Source: Trichobilharzia regenti
Taxonomy: Eukaryota; Platyhelminthes; Trematoda; Strigeidida; Schistosomatidae
Length of the DNA stretch: 64,000 nt
Reading direction: 5' to 3'
Assembly (NCBI GenBank): GCA_944472135.2
Contig: OX235265.1
Location: forward strand, 88,072,984 to 88,136,983
Positions 1-11,085 of the stretch are shown here, piece by piece. The stretch's first letter is position 1; each line of letters begins with the position of its first letter. The notes beneath the pieces were generated by a model. It was not told the origin of the DNA. It saw nothing but the letters and a program-made list of their open reading frames with translations, and did no database searches. Made by a program: the position numbers and the translations under genes.

Positions 1-464
1 AACGAACTTAAAATAACTGATTTTATAACTGAAAAAATAGGATGAACTGAATGAAGGCAAAGAGAGAAAATTACACACAGAGATAACAGAACAAGAAAAA
101 GGAAGGATGACGGAACATACCGAACTAGGTCCATGGTAGTTGTAGAGGCTGGACTAGTTTCTTTTGAACAGATAGCTCCGGCTTTTCGAAGCATATGGCG
201 AGAGCTTCCGCAGAACAAAAAAGGTCGGAAACACACTGTCTCTTAATCAGAACATACACCAACAACTTCATCTTTCAGTTCCTGTAGTGAACACACTGTC
301 ATTTCATATATACGAACTAAAATAAAACAGCCACCTAGTACCAGCTGTGTTTCTCACAACTTTCTAATTTATGTTGGTGATTCATGATTAAAAATCTGCG
401 TTGAAATCCATCACAATTAACCGTTTCAGTGAATTCTGTATTTCAACATCAAGAATAATTAGTT

Positions 465-655
465 ACAAGTTCGATCACGGATTGATGTTAGTTAAAGAAC
501 CATTAAAAAACAGTAAGCAGTAATGGACAGCCATTTCATCAGCCTAGTTTAAGACTCTTCACCAGTACCAACTCACAAGCGGGGTTCGAACTCAGGACCT
601 TCCCGTTACAAGAGACTGGAATCCTATTCAATGGCCCATTAATTCCAACTTTTAC
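465..655 (-). mobile_element. tRNA-derived SINE, alpha family (degraded)
   Basis: Minus strand. B-box-like GGGGTTCGAAC (as written on plus) at about 589-600, a hammerhead-like remnant (GAAGAGTCTTAAACTAG on minus) at about 560-578, and the 3' part 'agttaaagaaccattaaaaa'. Shares all parts with the copies at 31855 and 32215. Confidence 0.6.
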
Positions 656-1017
656 CAACTCGTGATTTTAGCATGACCACCAGTTAACCAGATGCTCACT
701 GACCCTTACTTGAATTCAAACACCAAAAACAATTGTACTAGAAGTAAAGCGTCATTAAAGTTGAAGCAAGTACTTCAAAAGGATGGCTAAGTTCTGTTGC
801 ACAGAACACAGTGCGTACTGTGGTCAGAAACACTGACACCGCTATTCGTGAGCTCAAAGGCAAATTTTTTTTGCACTCCTTGTATTCCGAGTGGAAAATA
901 GGAGACCTTAAGGCTTTTAAAATTGCAGTAGAAATGGTGTAGTTTATACAGGACAGGAGTGCTAGTCTCACACCCAACCTCCTCAGTCTTCTAGATATAC
1001 TGTCGGCTAGTAAAAAT

Positions 1018-1968
1018 CAACCCCCATGATGTTACAGGACTGGACTACACCGACTCCTAGATTACAAATAGGAAGTGAAGTGGTAGAGCACGTTGACCGC
1101 TTCACTTATTTGGGAAGTACCATCAGCCAACGCCAACGGGTTGATCTCTGACGTAATCTCAGCACAGATACAGAGGGCTAGTTTCGCATATGCCATTTTA
1201 CACCGTCTCTGATGTAGACGTGATATCCGGCTGGCTGCCGACCAAAGGGTGGGTGTACTGCTCATCAATCCGCTCCGTCCTCCTTCATGACTGTCTGTGA
1301 GACCTGGCCATTGAGAGTGGAAGACATGAAAAGATTAGCTATCTTTGATCATAAGTGCCTGCGCTCTATCTCCCGTGTGAAGTGGTATAATAAGGTGAGA
1401 AATATTGAGGTTAGGCATCAGTCGAGTTCTAGGTAAGGAGGGGAAATCAATCGACGAGCCTATGAAGCTACATCGACTGAGATGGTTACGACATGTGTTG
1501 CGCATCCCTGACTAGTCATCGCCTTCCTCGACAACAGACAATGTTAGCTGACATAGGGTCAGGCTAGAAAAGAGCTAGTGAGTGGTGGTCAAACCAAAAC
1601 ATGGCCTCATCATTCAATGAAACCCACAACAGCTAGTTCAAGCCAGCCAGCCACGTAGGAAGGTGAAGACTGGCTTCCTGGTTAGGGTCCTCGGGACGGT
1701 GAAAACCAATGAGGACTGGAGACAATCGGTGATATGGCTCAAAATCGTTCTCAATGACATCGCACATGCATCCACTCCTTGTGACTTATAATTTCCAATG
1801 AAACTGTATTGTTCTTCGTTATTACTATTCCTTTGTCTCACACCTCTGTTTACTGTCTCGATTATGCATTTCTTGTACTTTCTTCTGTTGGTTTGTGTGC
1901 TACATGAAGGGAGTGTGGCGACTTGAACTGCCGCACATCGGTGCAAAGTTCTATGTCGAAAACAGACA
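1018..1968 (+). mobile_element. Non-LTR retrotransposon 3' fragment, family J
   Basis: Degraded C-terminal part of a reverse-transcriptase ORF ('WPLRVEDMKRLAIFDHKCLR', then RLRW and GWGPR-type motifs) and a conserved 3' UTR ending at 'tatgtcgaaaacagacaa'. At least ten other copies in this window share this end, which is followed in the better ones by an ACAG repeat. Many stops. A short K-SINE-like piece precedes it at about 940-990. Confidence 0.75.
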
Positions 1969-2519
1969 ATCCCCACTTCACCCCTGTTACTGGAACTTCA
2001 GAGCTTAAAGCACAATTTTCCACAAAGAAAATGGAGAGAAAAAGCAACATTTTCATTCTATTATAAGATTTTTGTAAACTAAACACTTTTAAAGTCTATC
2101 ACAATTGGTTGGATTAGTTGACATAAATAGTTTAAAGAGTCTTAATTTACTCAGCAAAAGAAAAACTAGCTAATCAATAACACCACTGTTACACACACAC
2201 ACAACCAGAAAAGCCATTCCATCAACCATATGACCCTGGAAATAGATTCATATAAGTAATAATACTTAGGAATATGCATAGATACTCAGAAAAAACTTGT
2301 TTGCCGAAGTGAAAAATTCCATCTATAGTACTCAGAATACTACAGAGTACATCAGCACTGTAATATATATGTATATGTAGTTCTTGTGAGAACATGTTCA
2401 AAGAATGTATATTAAAATCGGAAAGATAGTTTGATTAAAGCACATTTGTAAATATTTACTTAAGAATATGAGAAATACTCTTGGTGTTAAGTTACTTATT
2501 TTAAATTACACTTACACAG

Positions 2520-2550
<31 letters not shown>
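2520..2550. repeat. (TA)n microsatellite
   Basis: Uninterrupted TA dinucleotides abutting the gypsy-type fragment. The Tyr/Ile repeats of the local open frame are an artefact of this tract. Confidence 0.95.
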
Positions 2551-2552
<2 letters not shown>

Positions 2553-2553
<1 letters not shown>

Positions 2554-3314
2554 TGTAACAACAGAAGACAAGGGCCAGGCAACAGATCGTAAAATCGTGC
2601 TGTCAATGAACACGTACTAATACTCTTACATAAGTGCTTACGTATTAACGACACGGCCGCCCCTGTATCTACTAAACATACTACTTCTTGATCATTCACT
2701 CGCAACTTCGAATACACAGCCCCTTTCTCAATAGCCCCTCCCTACATCTAGTTTTACACGAGAGAGAAAGAACACGTATTATACCGTCTGAAACTTTTTC
2801 TTTTTCACCTTTCTGGGCAGTATCTCCTCCAGTGTCACGGCTTACCGCATTCAAAACATCGGTCTTTTCTATCACCCAACTTTAACGCCGCCACTTCCCG
2901 CTGCAACGCTTCAATTTTCTGCTTGTATTCGTTTGGCTTTGTGTGCTATATAGCGGCCACAGTTGTGATCATCAGCTGTCTGATCACCTTAACCATCGGC
3001 TGCGTTGCGTTAACCAGTTGTAATCGCTGAGAAATGTGGTCTGGGACACTCTAGATGAACTGGGAAGACAGTAACTGCGCTTCTGATTCTTCATCCAAAG
3101 TGGGAAGCGCACGTTGAAGAAGATTCGTCAATTTCACCGCCAATACTAAAGGGTCTCCATCAGGTCCCGGCTTCGTTGAACGGAACCGCTGCATTGCTAG
3201 GCGTCTGTCTGTTGCGCTGTCAAACTCCGACACCAATCGTTCAACCAATGTCTTCCAGGACGCTGTGCCATCTGACCTGTCTACGCTGTCATATACCGCC
3301 TTCGCTTGGCCTCT

Positions 3315-3316
<2 letters not shown>
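2553..3316 (-). pseudogene. Ty3/gypsy gag-protease remnant
   Basis: On the minus strand, a capsid-like stretch (3316-3052: 'ASWKTLVERLVSEFDSATDR', 'MQRFRSTKPGPDGDP') is followed by a zinc knuckle C-X2-C-X4-H-X4-C at about 2863-2822, whose X4 contains an in-frame TGA, and then an aspartic protease start 'VCLVDTGAAVSLI' near 2690-2655. Gag followed by a zinc knuckle and a D-T-G protease is standard for Ty3/gypsy. Reverse transcriptase, RNase H and integrase are missing: the protease runs straight into about 60 bp matching the end of the LTR found at 5010-5307. Several stops and frameshifts. Confidence 0.8.

Positions 3317-3352
<36 letters not shown>
3317..3352. repeat. (TA)n microsatellite
   Basis: TA tract at the upstream end of the gypsy gag remnant. 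Confidence 0.95.
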
Positions 3353-3355
<3 letters not shown>

Positions 3356-3589
3356 CAATCCCTAAAGCACACTAAAAGTGATATTTTTGCAAAATCAACA
3401 GAAATACCTCCTTAATGAATGACTGTAAGATATGACTATTGAATGTAAGAGATTCAAAGAGGCTAGTTGTCTTTGACCGGTGATGTTTGAGTTTCATTCC
3501 CCTTGTTAACTAATGTAATATGGTGACTAATAGTTAGGTTAGGTGTAGCGTGCCACAGACATCAGGCAGCAAGGAAACAGGTCGAAAAT

Positions 3590-4330
3590 TGACCAAAACA
3601 AAAAAAACTTGGAGGATCTGGACTTCGCTGAAGGTATTTGTCTGATTTCCCACAAACTGGAAAATATGCGAGTGAAAACCAACAATTTGGCGATAGAAGG
3701 AGCATCAAAGATAGGACTTCAGATGGACGTAAAGGAAACAGAGGTGATGAAAATTCCGGGCCAACAGCAACAACAACAATAAGTATAAATGGGAGGAGTC
3801 CTCCATCGACTACGCACCTATCTGGGTACCATCGTTTTAACTACAGGCGGACGGAACTGATGGGGATACCAAAGCCAGGATAGGGAAAGCAAGACAAGCT
3901 TTCATTTCTCTCAAGTGTGTGTGGAGGTCAACAGCACTACTCAGCATGAAATATAAGATCCGGATTTTCAAATCCAATGTGAAGCCAGTGCTACTATACG
4001 GATGGTTCAGAGACTTGACACCGCATCACGAAGGGCACTTCGAACAAAATACAGACTTTCATCAACAGCTGCCTTCGCTCAATACTCAAGATCAGATGGC
4101 TGTCCAGAAAAAATCAGCAACAGGGATCTCTGGGAGCGAACCAACCAGGAACCGATTGTGCAACAAATATTCAAGAAGAAATGGAGGTGGATTGGCCATA
4201 CTCTGAGAAAACAAGCCATCAAGTGACATCACACGCCAGGCCATCGCTCGAGTGAGAACCGAAAGGGGAAGCGACGAGTTGGTGGTCAGTGAGATTATGT
4301 TAGAAGAGAATTAGGTGTGATCAAATCTAA
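3590..4330 (+). mobile_element. RTE-like non-LTR retrotransposon fragment
   Basis: Frames with 'LEDLDFAEGICLISHKLENM' (an RT A-D-D-like strand, here A-E-G), 'EVMKIPGQQQQQQ', then '[20 protein letters not shown]' and '[17 protein letters not shown]'. These are characteristic of the C-terminal half of a widespread RTE-type pol. Broken by stops and frameshifts, with no 5' half. Confidence 0.8.
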
Positions 4331-4655
4331 ATCTGGAACCAATCCATGAATTCTTTGACTGCTGGTTTGATCTAGTCAGGTAGAGAGAGAGAGAGGTGTT
4401 GACTGCCTGGCTCTTGGAGGATCCTTTCAGTTATATGGCTTAAAATTTTTCTCACTGACACAGATGCAGTCATTCTTTGTAATCTACCATATCCAATAAA
4501 ACTCTCATGTTTTCGCATGTTATTGTTCTTTCGTTCCACCAGTACATTTCTGCTAATTATAGTTTCTCTGAACTCTCTTATGTGTGCTGCATGGAGTGCG
4601 GCAATCGGAACAGTACGAATTTCTATGTTGAAACTCAGTAAGTCAGACAGTGAGT
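4331..4655 (+). mobile_element. Family J 3' UTR fragment (old)
   Basis: Shares with other J copies the 'gtgttgactgcctggctct' region, the 'ccaataaaactctcatg' region and the 'tttctatgttgaaa' end, at clearly lower identity. A GAGA tract is at 4381-4396. Confidence 0.55.
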
Positions 4656-5009
4656 TAGGCCTCAAAAAATATATAATCAGAGTATGTGAATAGCATAGGC
4701 CTGTTAGGAGGAGATTTTGTCAAGATGTAGTGCTCTGGATGCCGAGGAATCTTTTTTACTTTTCCAAAAAACATTGTTTGCTTCAAAATTCGTTTGTAGT
4801 ACCATTTCATTTGACAATATCGTTAAGGTCAGTGAGAGTGTTAACAATGCGATTGATGACATCAATGGTATCTTCAGTTATCTAGTCATAGTAGAAGCTT
4901 AATAGGCTAAAACGGAGCGTGATATTTCCTCAATCAACAGTAATAGTTAGGAACGATTAACTTTGACTCTAAATAGTAGACAATTGGAGAAGCTTTCGAA
5001 TAGTAGTAT

Positions 5010-5307
5010 TGTAACAACAGAAGACAATGGCCGGCAACAGATCGTTTTATTACGGAAATCAGCACGTATTTATATATATTTCATGTACATTATTATTCAA
5101 GCAGACAAACACAGTCTTGTGATTGATTGCTTCTGGTTTCTCGGAAAGTTAAGCCATATATCTGCGAATCTTATTTGCCCACGTCAAGCCTGCTGTGATT
5201 GGTTGTTGAATCAGACTTGTTCATATTTTCTCACGGCCAATATTAGTGACCTAGATATTGACGTAAATTAATGTCTACCAATTGGCTAGCAGCCTGCTCT
5301 CACCACA
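5010..5307. mobile_element. Solo LTR (Ty3/gypsy-type), 4-bp target-site duplication
   Basis: Begins TGTAACAACAG and ends CTCACCACA. It is flanked by GTAT at 5006-5009 and 5308-5311. The first 60 bp match the sequence next to the gypsy protease at 2553-2610, which ties this LTR to that family, and a related fragment lies in inverse orientation at 16404. If the gag at 2.5-3.3 kb sets the orientation, this LTR reads on the minus strand. Confidence 0.85.
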
Positions 5308-5589
5308 GTATCACTGGTATGCGTCCCAACTATGGAAATTAGGCATACAAAATCAAATAAAGATGACCTTAAATGTTTTCTTGTGTTTTAGGAGGGCATG
5401 CGAAACGCCGACATACATACTTCCGACAGACTACAGAAGCAAAGGTCCATGATTCCTGATCTGAGTTTGTGAGACAACCTGAATAGATAGTTGAAGGTTG
5501 CAAACCGAATTCGAGAACAGTAGAGTGCAATCTCAGTCTAATTCATGCAAACCATTTAATTATTTCTCCCTTTATCACTCCCATTTTTA

Positions 5590-5965
5590 TTTTATGACAC
5601 CTTAAACCTGTTGATATCACTGATCGACTTGATTTCAACATAGAAATTTGCACAGAATTGCACCAGTCGAAGTAACCTTATTCCACGAAGCACAAAAACG
5701 AAAAGGAAAGAACGATAATGAGTTAAAATGTTGGGGATAAACAATAGTAGTGTAAGGAAGAAATGACCGATGAGGCTCGGGTAAGCATGTGTAACACATG
5801 TACTAACCATCTCAACTGATGTCGCTTCACAACCTCATCGATTGACCTTCACACCTTACCCAACACTCGACGCCTAACCCTATTTATACTACCTAAAACT
5901 GGAGATAGAACATCAACGCATATGATTCAAGACAACTAGCCTTTTCGTGTCTCCCATATTGATGT
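5590..5965 (-). mobile_element. Family J fragment (old, inverse)
   Basis: The reverse complement carries 'AAAAGGCTAGTTGTCTTG', 'CGATGAGGTTGTGAAGCG' and the 'ttcaacatagaaatttgcac' end shared with other J copies. An internal deletion joins the pol part to the UTR. Confidence 0.6.
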
Positions 5966-5969
5966 CATC

Positions 5970-6950
5970 ATGATCAATAAGGAGTGCTATAATTGGACAT
6001 ATAGTCAACACTGATCACTCGATATGTAGGGAGAATTAGTTCGAAGTTATCTACAAAGTTAAAAGAGACCTCCTGAAAACAGTAAGCTTTCGTATACTTG
6101 GCACTGCCAAGGCTTTAACGATCCGGACATAAAACCTTGATTTATGTACACAAAAGAGACTTCTCGACACCCTCCTTTTACTTTGGGTATAATTCCAGGT
6201 TCTGATACTTTATTAATAATGTTTTTTTTTTAAATTTTTGTATGACTTCTTAGCAATGTCTTCTTTTTAACCAGCCATTTATCTACTTCTTTCCCCTATT
6301 ACATTATTTATTTTGGACACTTGTCTCCACGCTTTCTTTAACATCCTTGTCAACACTTACCAATCCTCATCTCCCTAGTTACAATTTGATTATTCATCAC
6401 ATTTATGAAACATTTCGGTAACGTAAACAAGAATGCTAACTAATTTTTATTTTCGTTTGACAGTCCTAATGTACACACACACACACACACTAATTGTATA
6501 TAAATGCGATTGTACAGCTAAGTGAATGAATTTGCCGAAAAGAGACTCTCTCTCTCTAAATGTCTTTTCTTTTGTGTCGTCTTCTATTCCACTCAGTGTC
6601 TTGATATGAAGTATGAAAACTTAGGTCATTATGTAGTAAGAATAGGTTAAAGATAAGCTTTGTTGCTTTGCATGGTTACATCACATTGTTTTTGTCCTCT
6701 AGAACAGTTAAAAGCGGAGTCTAACATGCGTTCTTGTCAACCCTCTCAAATACTTCAAAATCAAGACATAGAAAGCACAAAAATGCGTACAGTATGACTA
6801 AGAACTGACAAATGTTTGCAAAAACTACGTACTGAACCACATTAAAAACAATAAAAGAAAATTAAGATTCTCACAAAAGTTTACTATGACAAACCATACT
6901 ACTTATAAATACCATAAAGTAGCGCGATACTTATCAATCAAAAATGTTTG
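5970..6950. other. Intergenic/intronic AT-rich DNA, nothing recognised
   Basis: Contains a (CA)n run at about 6475-6490 and a CT run at 6545-6558. No exon of the amidohydrolase gene, RNA gene or transposon was recognised. Confidence 0.5.
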
Positions 6951-6956
6951 ACTTAC

Positions 6957-7157
6957 CATTGAATCTAATATATAATCACCATCCATTTCACTGACATCAT
7001 AACGTAAACCGACAAGCAATGGATCATTGCTCATTTGTCGAATATGATCTGAAAGACTTGGATCCGATAGGTCACACCAACCAACATAACCTGCTATACA
7101 GTAGTAGTCTTCAGCTAGTGAAGAAATCATTAGACTTTCAGAATATGTTGAAGCAAC
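6957..7157 (-). CDS. Amidohydrolase_2-family exon (barrel strands 2-4)
   Basis: Encodes 67 residues, VASTYSESLMISSLAEDYYC through ILDSM. 'IAGYVGWCDLSDPSL' matches the family's G-V-V-G-W-V-D-L pattern, and 'LLVGLRYDV' matches the V-G-V-R-H region. In phase with the 9090-9524 exon. No downstream exon was recognised between 6956 and 1, so the gene probably continues past the left edge or is truncated. Confidence 0.78.
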
Positions 7158-9524
7158 CTGATAACACAAAGGATGTACGAATTGTTTTAATACTACAATT
7201 TAGTACAAGATAAGTAAAAAAAAAGGTACAAAATGAACCTTGACATACACAATGTGCAACAAATGTTATAAGTATAGATGCCGCTGGAGTACTATGCTTA
7301 CTATAATTTTGCAGCTTAGATAGCTCTGATAACGCAGTACACAAATACTCCTTATTCTTCAAACTACACATAAAGCCAGTCTTAACATCATCGACAACTA
7401 AAGTACTTTGAACAACATATCTAGTTCAACGGACAGATTAACACCGCCTAAGACTTATATGATTAGCAAAAATATCTCTTCCTTCACATAATCTAGGCAA
7501 CATTATTTCAACTAGAGGGCGATATCAAAGTCAGCCAGAATCGGAAAGACAAGACAGATCAGCATCACTTTAAGATCAGTTTGAAAAGCTACTGCACACA
7601 GCATAAAGAATGTAATACGAATTTTCAATACCAATGTCAAGTCATCGATTCTTTGTGAATCAGAGACGTGGTGGACGCGTCACAAAAAGCATTTCCAACA
7701 GACTGTGGACTTTATCAAAAGGTGCTGTCCCTGTTTCGATACTGTGAATGATCAGATGGCCAGCCAGAAAGATTCGCCAACAAGAAACCCTAAGAATGAA
7801 CCAATTAAAAACGCGTTGATCAATAACAAATGCCTCGTCGTTGGTCGAGACTCTTCAGTATTGCTCACCCAAGGCCCCAGTAGGGATGGGCTATGGTCAG
7901 TGGATCCCGTTGCGCTGCCTAGACGATCAACGATCTATCCTTACAACTTGGAGGTTGTCGATTCAACCACAGTAGTAGGGGGTGGTCATGGGTGCATACT
8001 GTTGACGGGGATCAAACAAGGTCAAATGAACTATCTATTACTCCCTGATTTTTAGTGGTTCTCTACCAAAAGTCAACTCGTGACCAAGACTGAAAACAAA
8101 ACAAATACTTGGATACAATAGGAAAGCAGTTGCATAATAAAAGGCAGGGGGTGGTTAGGATGTGATGAGGAATTAATGAGTTGAGTAACAATGTGGTGAG
8201 CACAACTCAAATCCCAGAAATAATAGACAACCAATTTAGATCATATTACACGAGAAAGGGGTTATATTGTCTACTGATAATTTTAAACGAATTCAGACTG
8301 TCCACCTGGCGACCCGTATCAATACAACTCTTTTTTCATTGTATCTAAATATTTTAAACTTGAACCATCTGTGTAAAAGTTATGTAAGCGTAATTTCTGC
8401 ACACTGTTTATTAATTTCTGAAGTTTACACTGTTAGCTGACATCACGTCATATTTGCAAGTACGTTAAAACTGTTCTGTTATACATCTTTTTTTCCTTCA
8501 CGTTCCCGGTGGAACATATGGCTTCAAGCTAGTGGCTGGAAGTTTCTGTAGTAGTGTTTAATATTTACAGGATGGGGTTGCTAGCCTCATGCCCAACCTC
8601 TCATCTTTATCAACATTATTTCTGGCTTGGCGAGGTAAATTAGTGAGTCGGCCGCGGATCGAATCCTGGACCATGTACATGGTCGGCGAGCGTCTTAACC
8701 GCTGTGCCACCGACGCACTCTGTTATGCATAAACCTAATTAATTTCTTTAGACTGTACGCATACAGCTGATGAGAAACCGACGAAATAAACGATTGTACC
8801 ATCTTATTTTGAACAAACCGTTGATCTCACTTCATTCATAATCATAAAGGGAAATAAGTGTATGAAGGTGAACAAAATATAATCGATGAGATTTAGTATC
8901 ATGGATATATTAACGACTTATGGCGCGTCAAAGGCTCGAAGGGGGGGGTAGTCCCTTAAGGAAACCACTTGCTTCGGTCTGGGCCCCCGGGTAGTAAGTA
9001 TCTCAGCCCTCACACAATAAATGAAATGAAGCAACAAATGATGAGTACTATAAATATTATTGTCAACAAATAATCAAGCTATTACCTACCTGAACATGAA
9101 TTGCATATCGTACAGGCGACAATTCACCCACTTCATATTTCAGTTCATTTTCAGCTCGTACACGCATATAATCTATTTCTTCTTCATAATCATCTGCTGT
9201 ATAATCTTGTCGTAATATCTTTCCCCAATCAGCTGTTACAGGTGGAGGTAACTTTCCACCCAGATATAATTGACTTGCACTTATTGATTCTGACAGAGAC
9301 CAAATAGAGAAATGTGAGTCAATGAATGGTGGTTTCAATGGAGCCCAAGCTGCAGTCCCTGCTTGAACAGCTTCTTTTTCATCTGTACGTTCAAATTCTA
9401 CCCATTCATTTTCTTCTGCGGCTACTTCAGCCAGAAGGTCAGGTTTATCATTACGCGGATAAAGTTGTTCATATTCAGCTTGTGTTAAAGGGCCAATAAA
9501 CCCTGAAGCGGTTGTATCTTTGGC
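6957..9524 (-). CDS. Amidohydrolase_2-family protein, partial gene (two exons seen)
   Basis: Exons 9524-9090 (435 nt) and 7157-6957 (201 nt), both phase 0 with good splice sites (CTATAG/GTAGGT and TTATCAG/GTAAGT). The order is an acidic N-terminal extension of about 65 residues, then 'KPPFIDSHFSIWSLS' (strand 1 of a metal-dependent TIM-barrel hydrolase), 'RYAIHVQVASTYSES', 'YYCIAGYVGWCDLSDPSL' and 'PLLVGLRYDV'. This order is typical of the amidohydrolase_2 group (lactonase/decarboxylase-like enzymes). The family's usual HxH metal motif reads H-F-S here. The 5' exon with the start codon and the 3' half of the barrel were not found. The substrate is unknown. It lies 4.8 kb downstream of NELFA on the same strand. 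Confidence 0.78.
7560..7815 (+). mobile_element. RTE-like fragment (degraded)
   Basis: 'ttttcaataccaatgtcaagtcatcgat' and 'gatcagatggccagccagaaa' match the order of other RTE-like pieces here (for example 3960-4110 and 26110-26270). Inside the intron between the two amidohydrolase exons. The sequence from 7830 to 8100 is of unclear origin. Confidence 0.6.
8488..8720 (-). mobile_element. tRNA-derived SINE, family K
   Basis: Read on minus, the 5' end is tRNA-like: 'GTGCGTCGGTGGCACAGCGG' with an A-box-like GCGGTTAAGACG and a B-box-like GGATTCGATCC, closed by an inverted GAGTCGGCC-type stem. The body is 'GAGGTTGGGCATGAGGCTAG' and the 3' end is a C/T-poor tail near 8490. Near-identical copies are at 27896-28127 and, without the tRNA head, at 24375-24528. 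Confidence 0.75.
8920..9050 (-). repeat. Dispersed repeat R fragment
   Basis: The reverse complement of this piece ('cagccctcacacaataaatgaa', 'gggggggtagtcccttaagg') matches the start of the repeats at 30225-30640 and 19095-19560. No coding capacity was recognised. Confidence 0.65.
9090..9524 (-). CDS. Amidohydrolase_2-family exon (N-terminal part)
   Basis: Encodes 145 residues from AKDTTASGFIGPLTQAEYEQ to RYAIHVQ. The first ~60 residues are an acidic extension with many Glu. The barrel starts at FIDSHFSIWSL. Residues 'ADDYEEEIDYM' resemble the helix after strand 1. The frame is open through the whole exon with no upstream ATG, so at least one upstream exon is required between 9525 and 14340. 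Confidence 0.78.
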
Positions 9525-9804
9525 CTATAGAGGGATAGACAGATAGATATACAACAGATATTATCAGTGAGAGACGAAAATGTTTGATGTTATAGATAAT
9601 CCATTCATGCACAATCCAAAATAATATTACATTCAAATCAAATTCATCATTTGTAATGTACTCAGTCCAAGGGGTAAAAATTCACCACAGTTCCCACTTC
9701 GGAAACGAAAAAAATTAACTACATCAGCACAATATGTGATCTGCTTGGTACCATGAATATTGGTATTCAAGACAGCTAGCACATTTGCATTAAATTATAT
9801 ATTA

Positions 9805-9949
9805 CTGATTGGTGGAGATGAGTAATATTTGTATACCACTAATATCGACGGCCATCTCATATTTAGATCACCTCGATCATCTGGCTGGCTAGAGCAAGCA
9901 CTACTAGTTGACGTGGGTGACACACCACTACTCATCTCAACTAATCAGT
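9805..9949. mobile_element. MITE with ~20-bp terminal inverted repeats, TA target
   Basis: Left end CTGATTGGTGGAGATGAGTA and right end TACTCATCTCAACTAATCAG are inverted repeats with two mismatches. Both ends are flanked by TA (9803-9804 and 9950-9951), as for Tc1/mariner-type elements. 145 bp, non-coding. A relative of its right half lies in the opposite orientation at 12211-12300. Confidence 0.7.
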
Positions 9950-10014
9950 AGTACATAAATTTATACAAAAATAATACTTAGATTGTAAAACGTGCGCTTA
10001 GTGAATCTTTGAAA

Positions 10015-10160
10015 TATTCACTTATTGGTTTGTAGGGATTTGATTCGTTACAGGATTGATAACGAGCTGACGTCAGATAAGGAACGAATGGAAAATCAGC
10101 ACTAGAGTACTAGACAGGTGTTTCTTTCTAGTTTAAGATTCTTCATCAGCTGATCCGATA
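10015..10160 (-). mobile_element. Alpha SINE 3' fragment
   Basis: Shares 'ggtttgtagggatttgattc', 'gagctgacgtcag' and the hammerhead-like segment (minus strand CAGCTGATGAAGAATCTTAAA) with the copy at 31855. The tRNA-like head is missing. Confidence 0.6.
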
Positions 10161-10436
10161 CACAAAGCTCAACGATAAACTATTGGCACTATATACATTT
10201 AAACATAACCACACGATAGGATAGCATTAGATGACAGTCTTAAAATCTAATATAACAGGGTAGAGGGAAAGATTAATCACTGAAGGCCTATTTATCGGGT
10301 CATCTGAGAATATGCGAATTCACTTTATACAAAGTGAAACAGTGTTATTTACTGGATGACAAAATTTTGAACATAATTTACTATTGTTGATAATCATGTC
10401 ATCGTCAATTGTAACCACACAACTTTTTATAATCGC

Positions 10437-10715
10437 CTTCCTTACCGTTCGTCGTAGGGGTAGTAGAATTTTCCAGATATTTGGGTGGACAGGTATTGAA
10501 CCACTTCTATTGCACATATTCTCAGTTGAATGATGGTAGTGCTTTTGAATACAGATGTCCAGTTTCAGATCCCGAATAGCTAGTGCTACAGCTATGTACA
10601 GATGGCGTATGCGAAGTTCCTTTATACGGTATTGAGGAACTCTATATAGCACTGTGAAGCATTCATCATGAGGTGCTTGATGTCCGGAGATGACAAGGTG
10701 TTAGAGGATGGAGTT
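10437..10715 (-). mobile_element. Retroelement ORF tail, Penelope-like (copy 1 of a divergent pair)
   Basis: Minus-strand frame 'FTVLYRVPQYRIKELRIRHL' then 'AVALAIRDLKLDICIQKHYH'. The Y-R-V-P ... A-x-A-I-R ... L-C-Q-K order resembles the C-terminal tail after the GIY-YIG nuclease in Penelope-like elements, judged from memory of the family. Paired with 10837-11085. Confidence 0.5.
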
Positions 10716-10836
10716 GTTGGTATTCTTCTTTTCTCCTTTGGCTAACCAAGCTGGACAGTGTGTTCCAGAATATGTTTGTGGACTAGCCGTTGCGTACGGC
10801 AGATTTACTTTGCTCCACACGAGCAAGTAAATTGTC

Positions 10837-11085
10837 ATCTCCGGACATCGAGCACCCCCGCATGAATGCCTCACAGAGTTCCTCAATATCGTACAAAGGG
10901 ACTTCGAATACGCCATCTATCTGGACATAGCTGAAGCATTAGCTATTCGGAATCTGAAACCAGACCTCTGCATTCAAAGCGCTACATACATTCAACGGAG
11001 AATATGTGCAATAGGAGTGATTCAACACCTGTCCACCAAAGCATCTGGAAAATTCTACTACCCCTGCGACAAACAGTAAGCAAAA
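10837..11085 (+). mobile_element. Retroelement ORF tail, Penelope-like (copy 2, inverted)
   Basis: About 80% identical to the reverse complement of 10437-10715 by eye. The frame 'LDIAEALAIRNLKPDLCIQS' is preserved in pieces. The two copies point away from each other with about 120 bp between them, forming an imperfect 250-bp inverted repeat. Confidence 0.55.

Noticed and set aside
2200..2520. Any array of short spaced repeats (CRISPR-like)
   Set aside because: None is present here or elsewhere in the window. Repeats are microsatellites or dispersed retroelements in a eukaryotic setting.
8768..8795. CTGATGAGAAACCGACGAAA as a hammerhead core
   Set aside because: CTGATGA and GAAA are present at a suitable distance, but the bases between cannot form stem II and no cleavage triplet with flanking stems was found.
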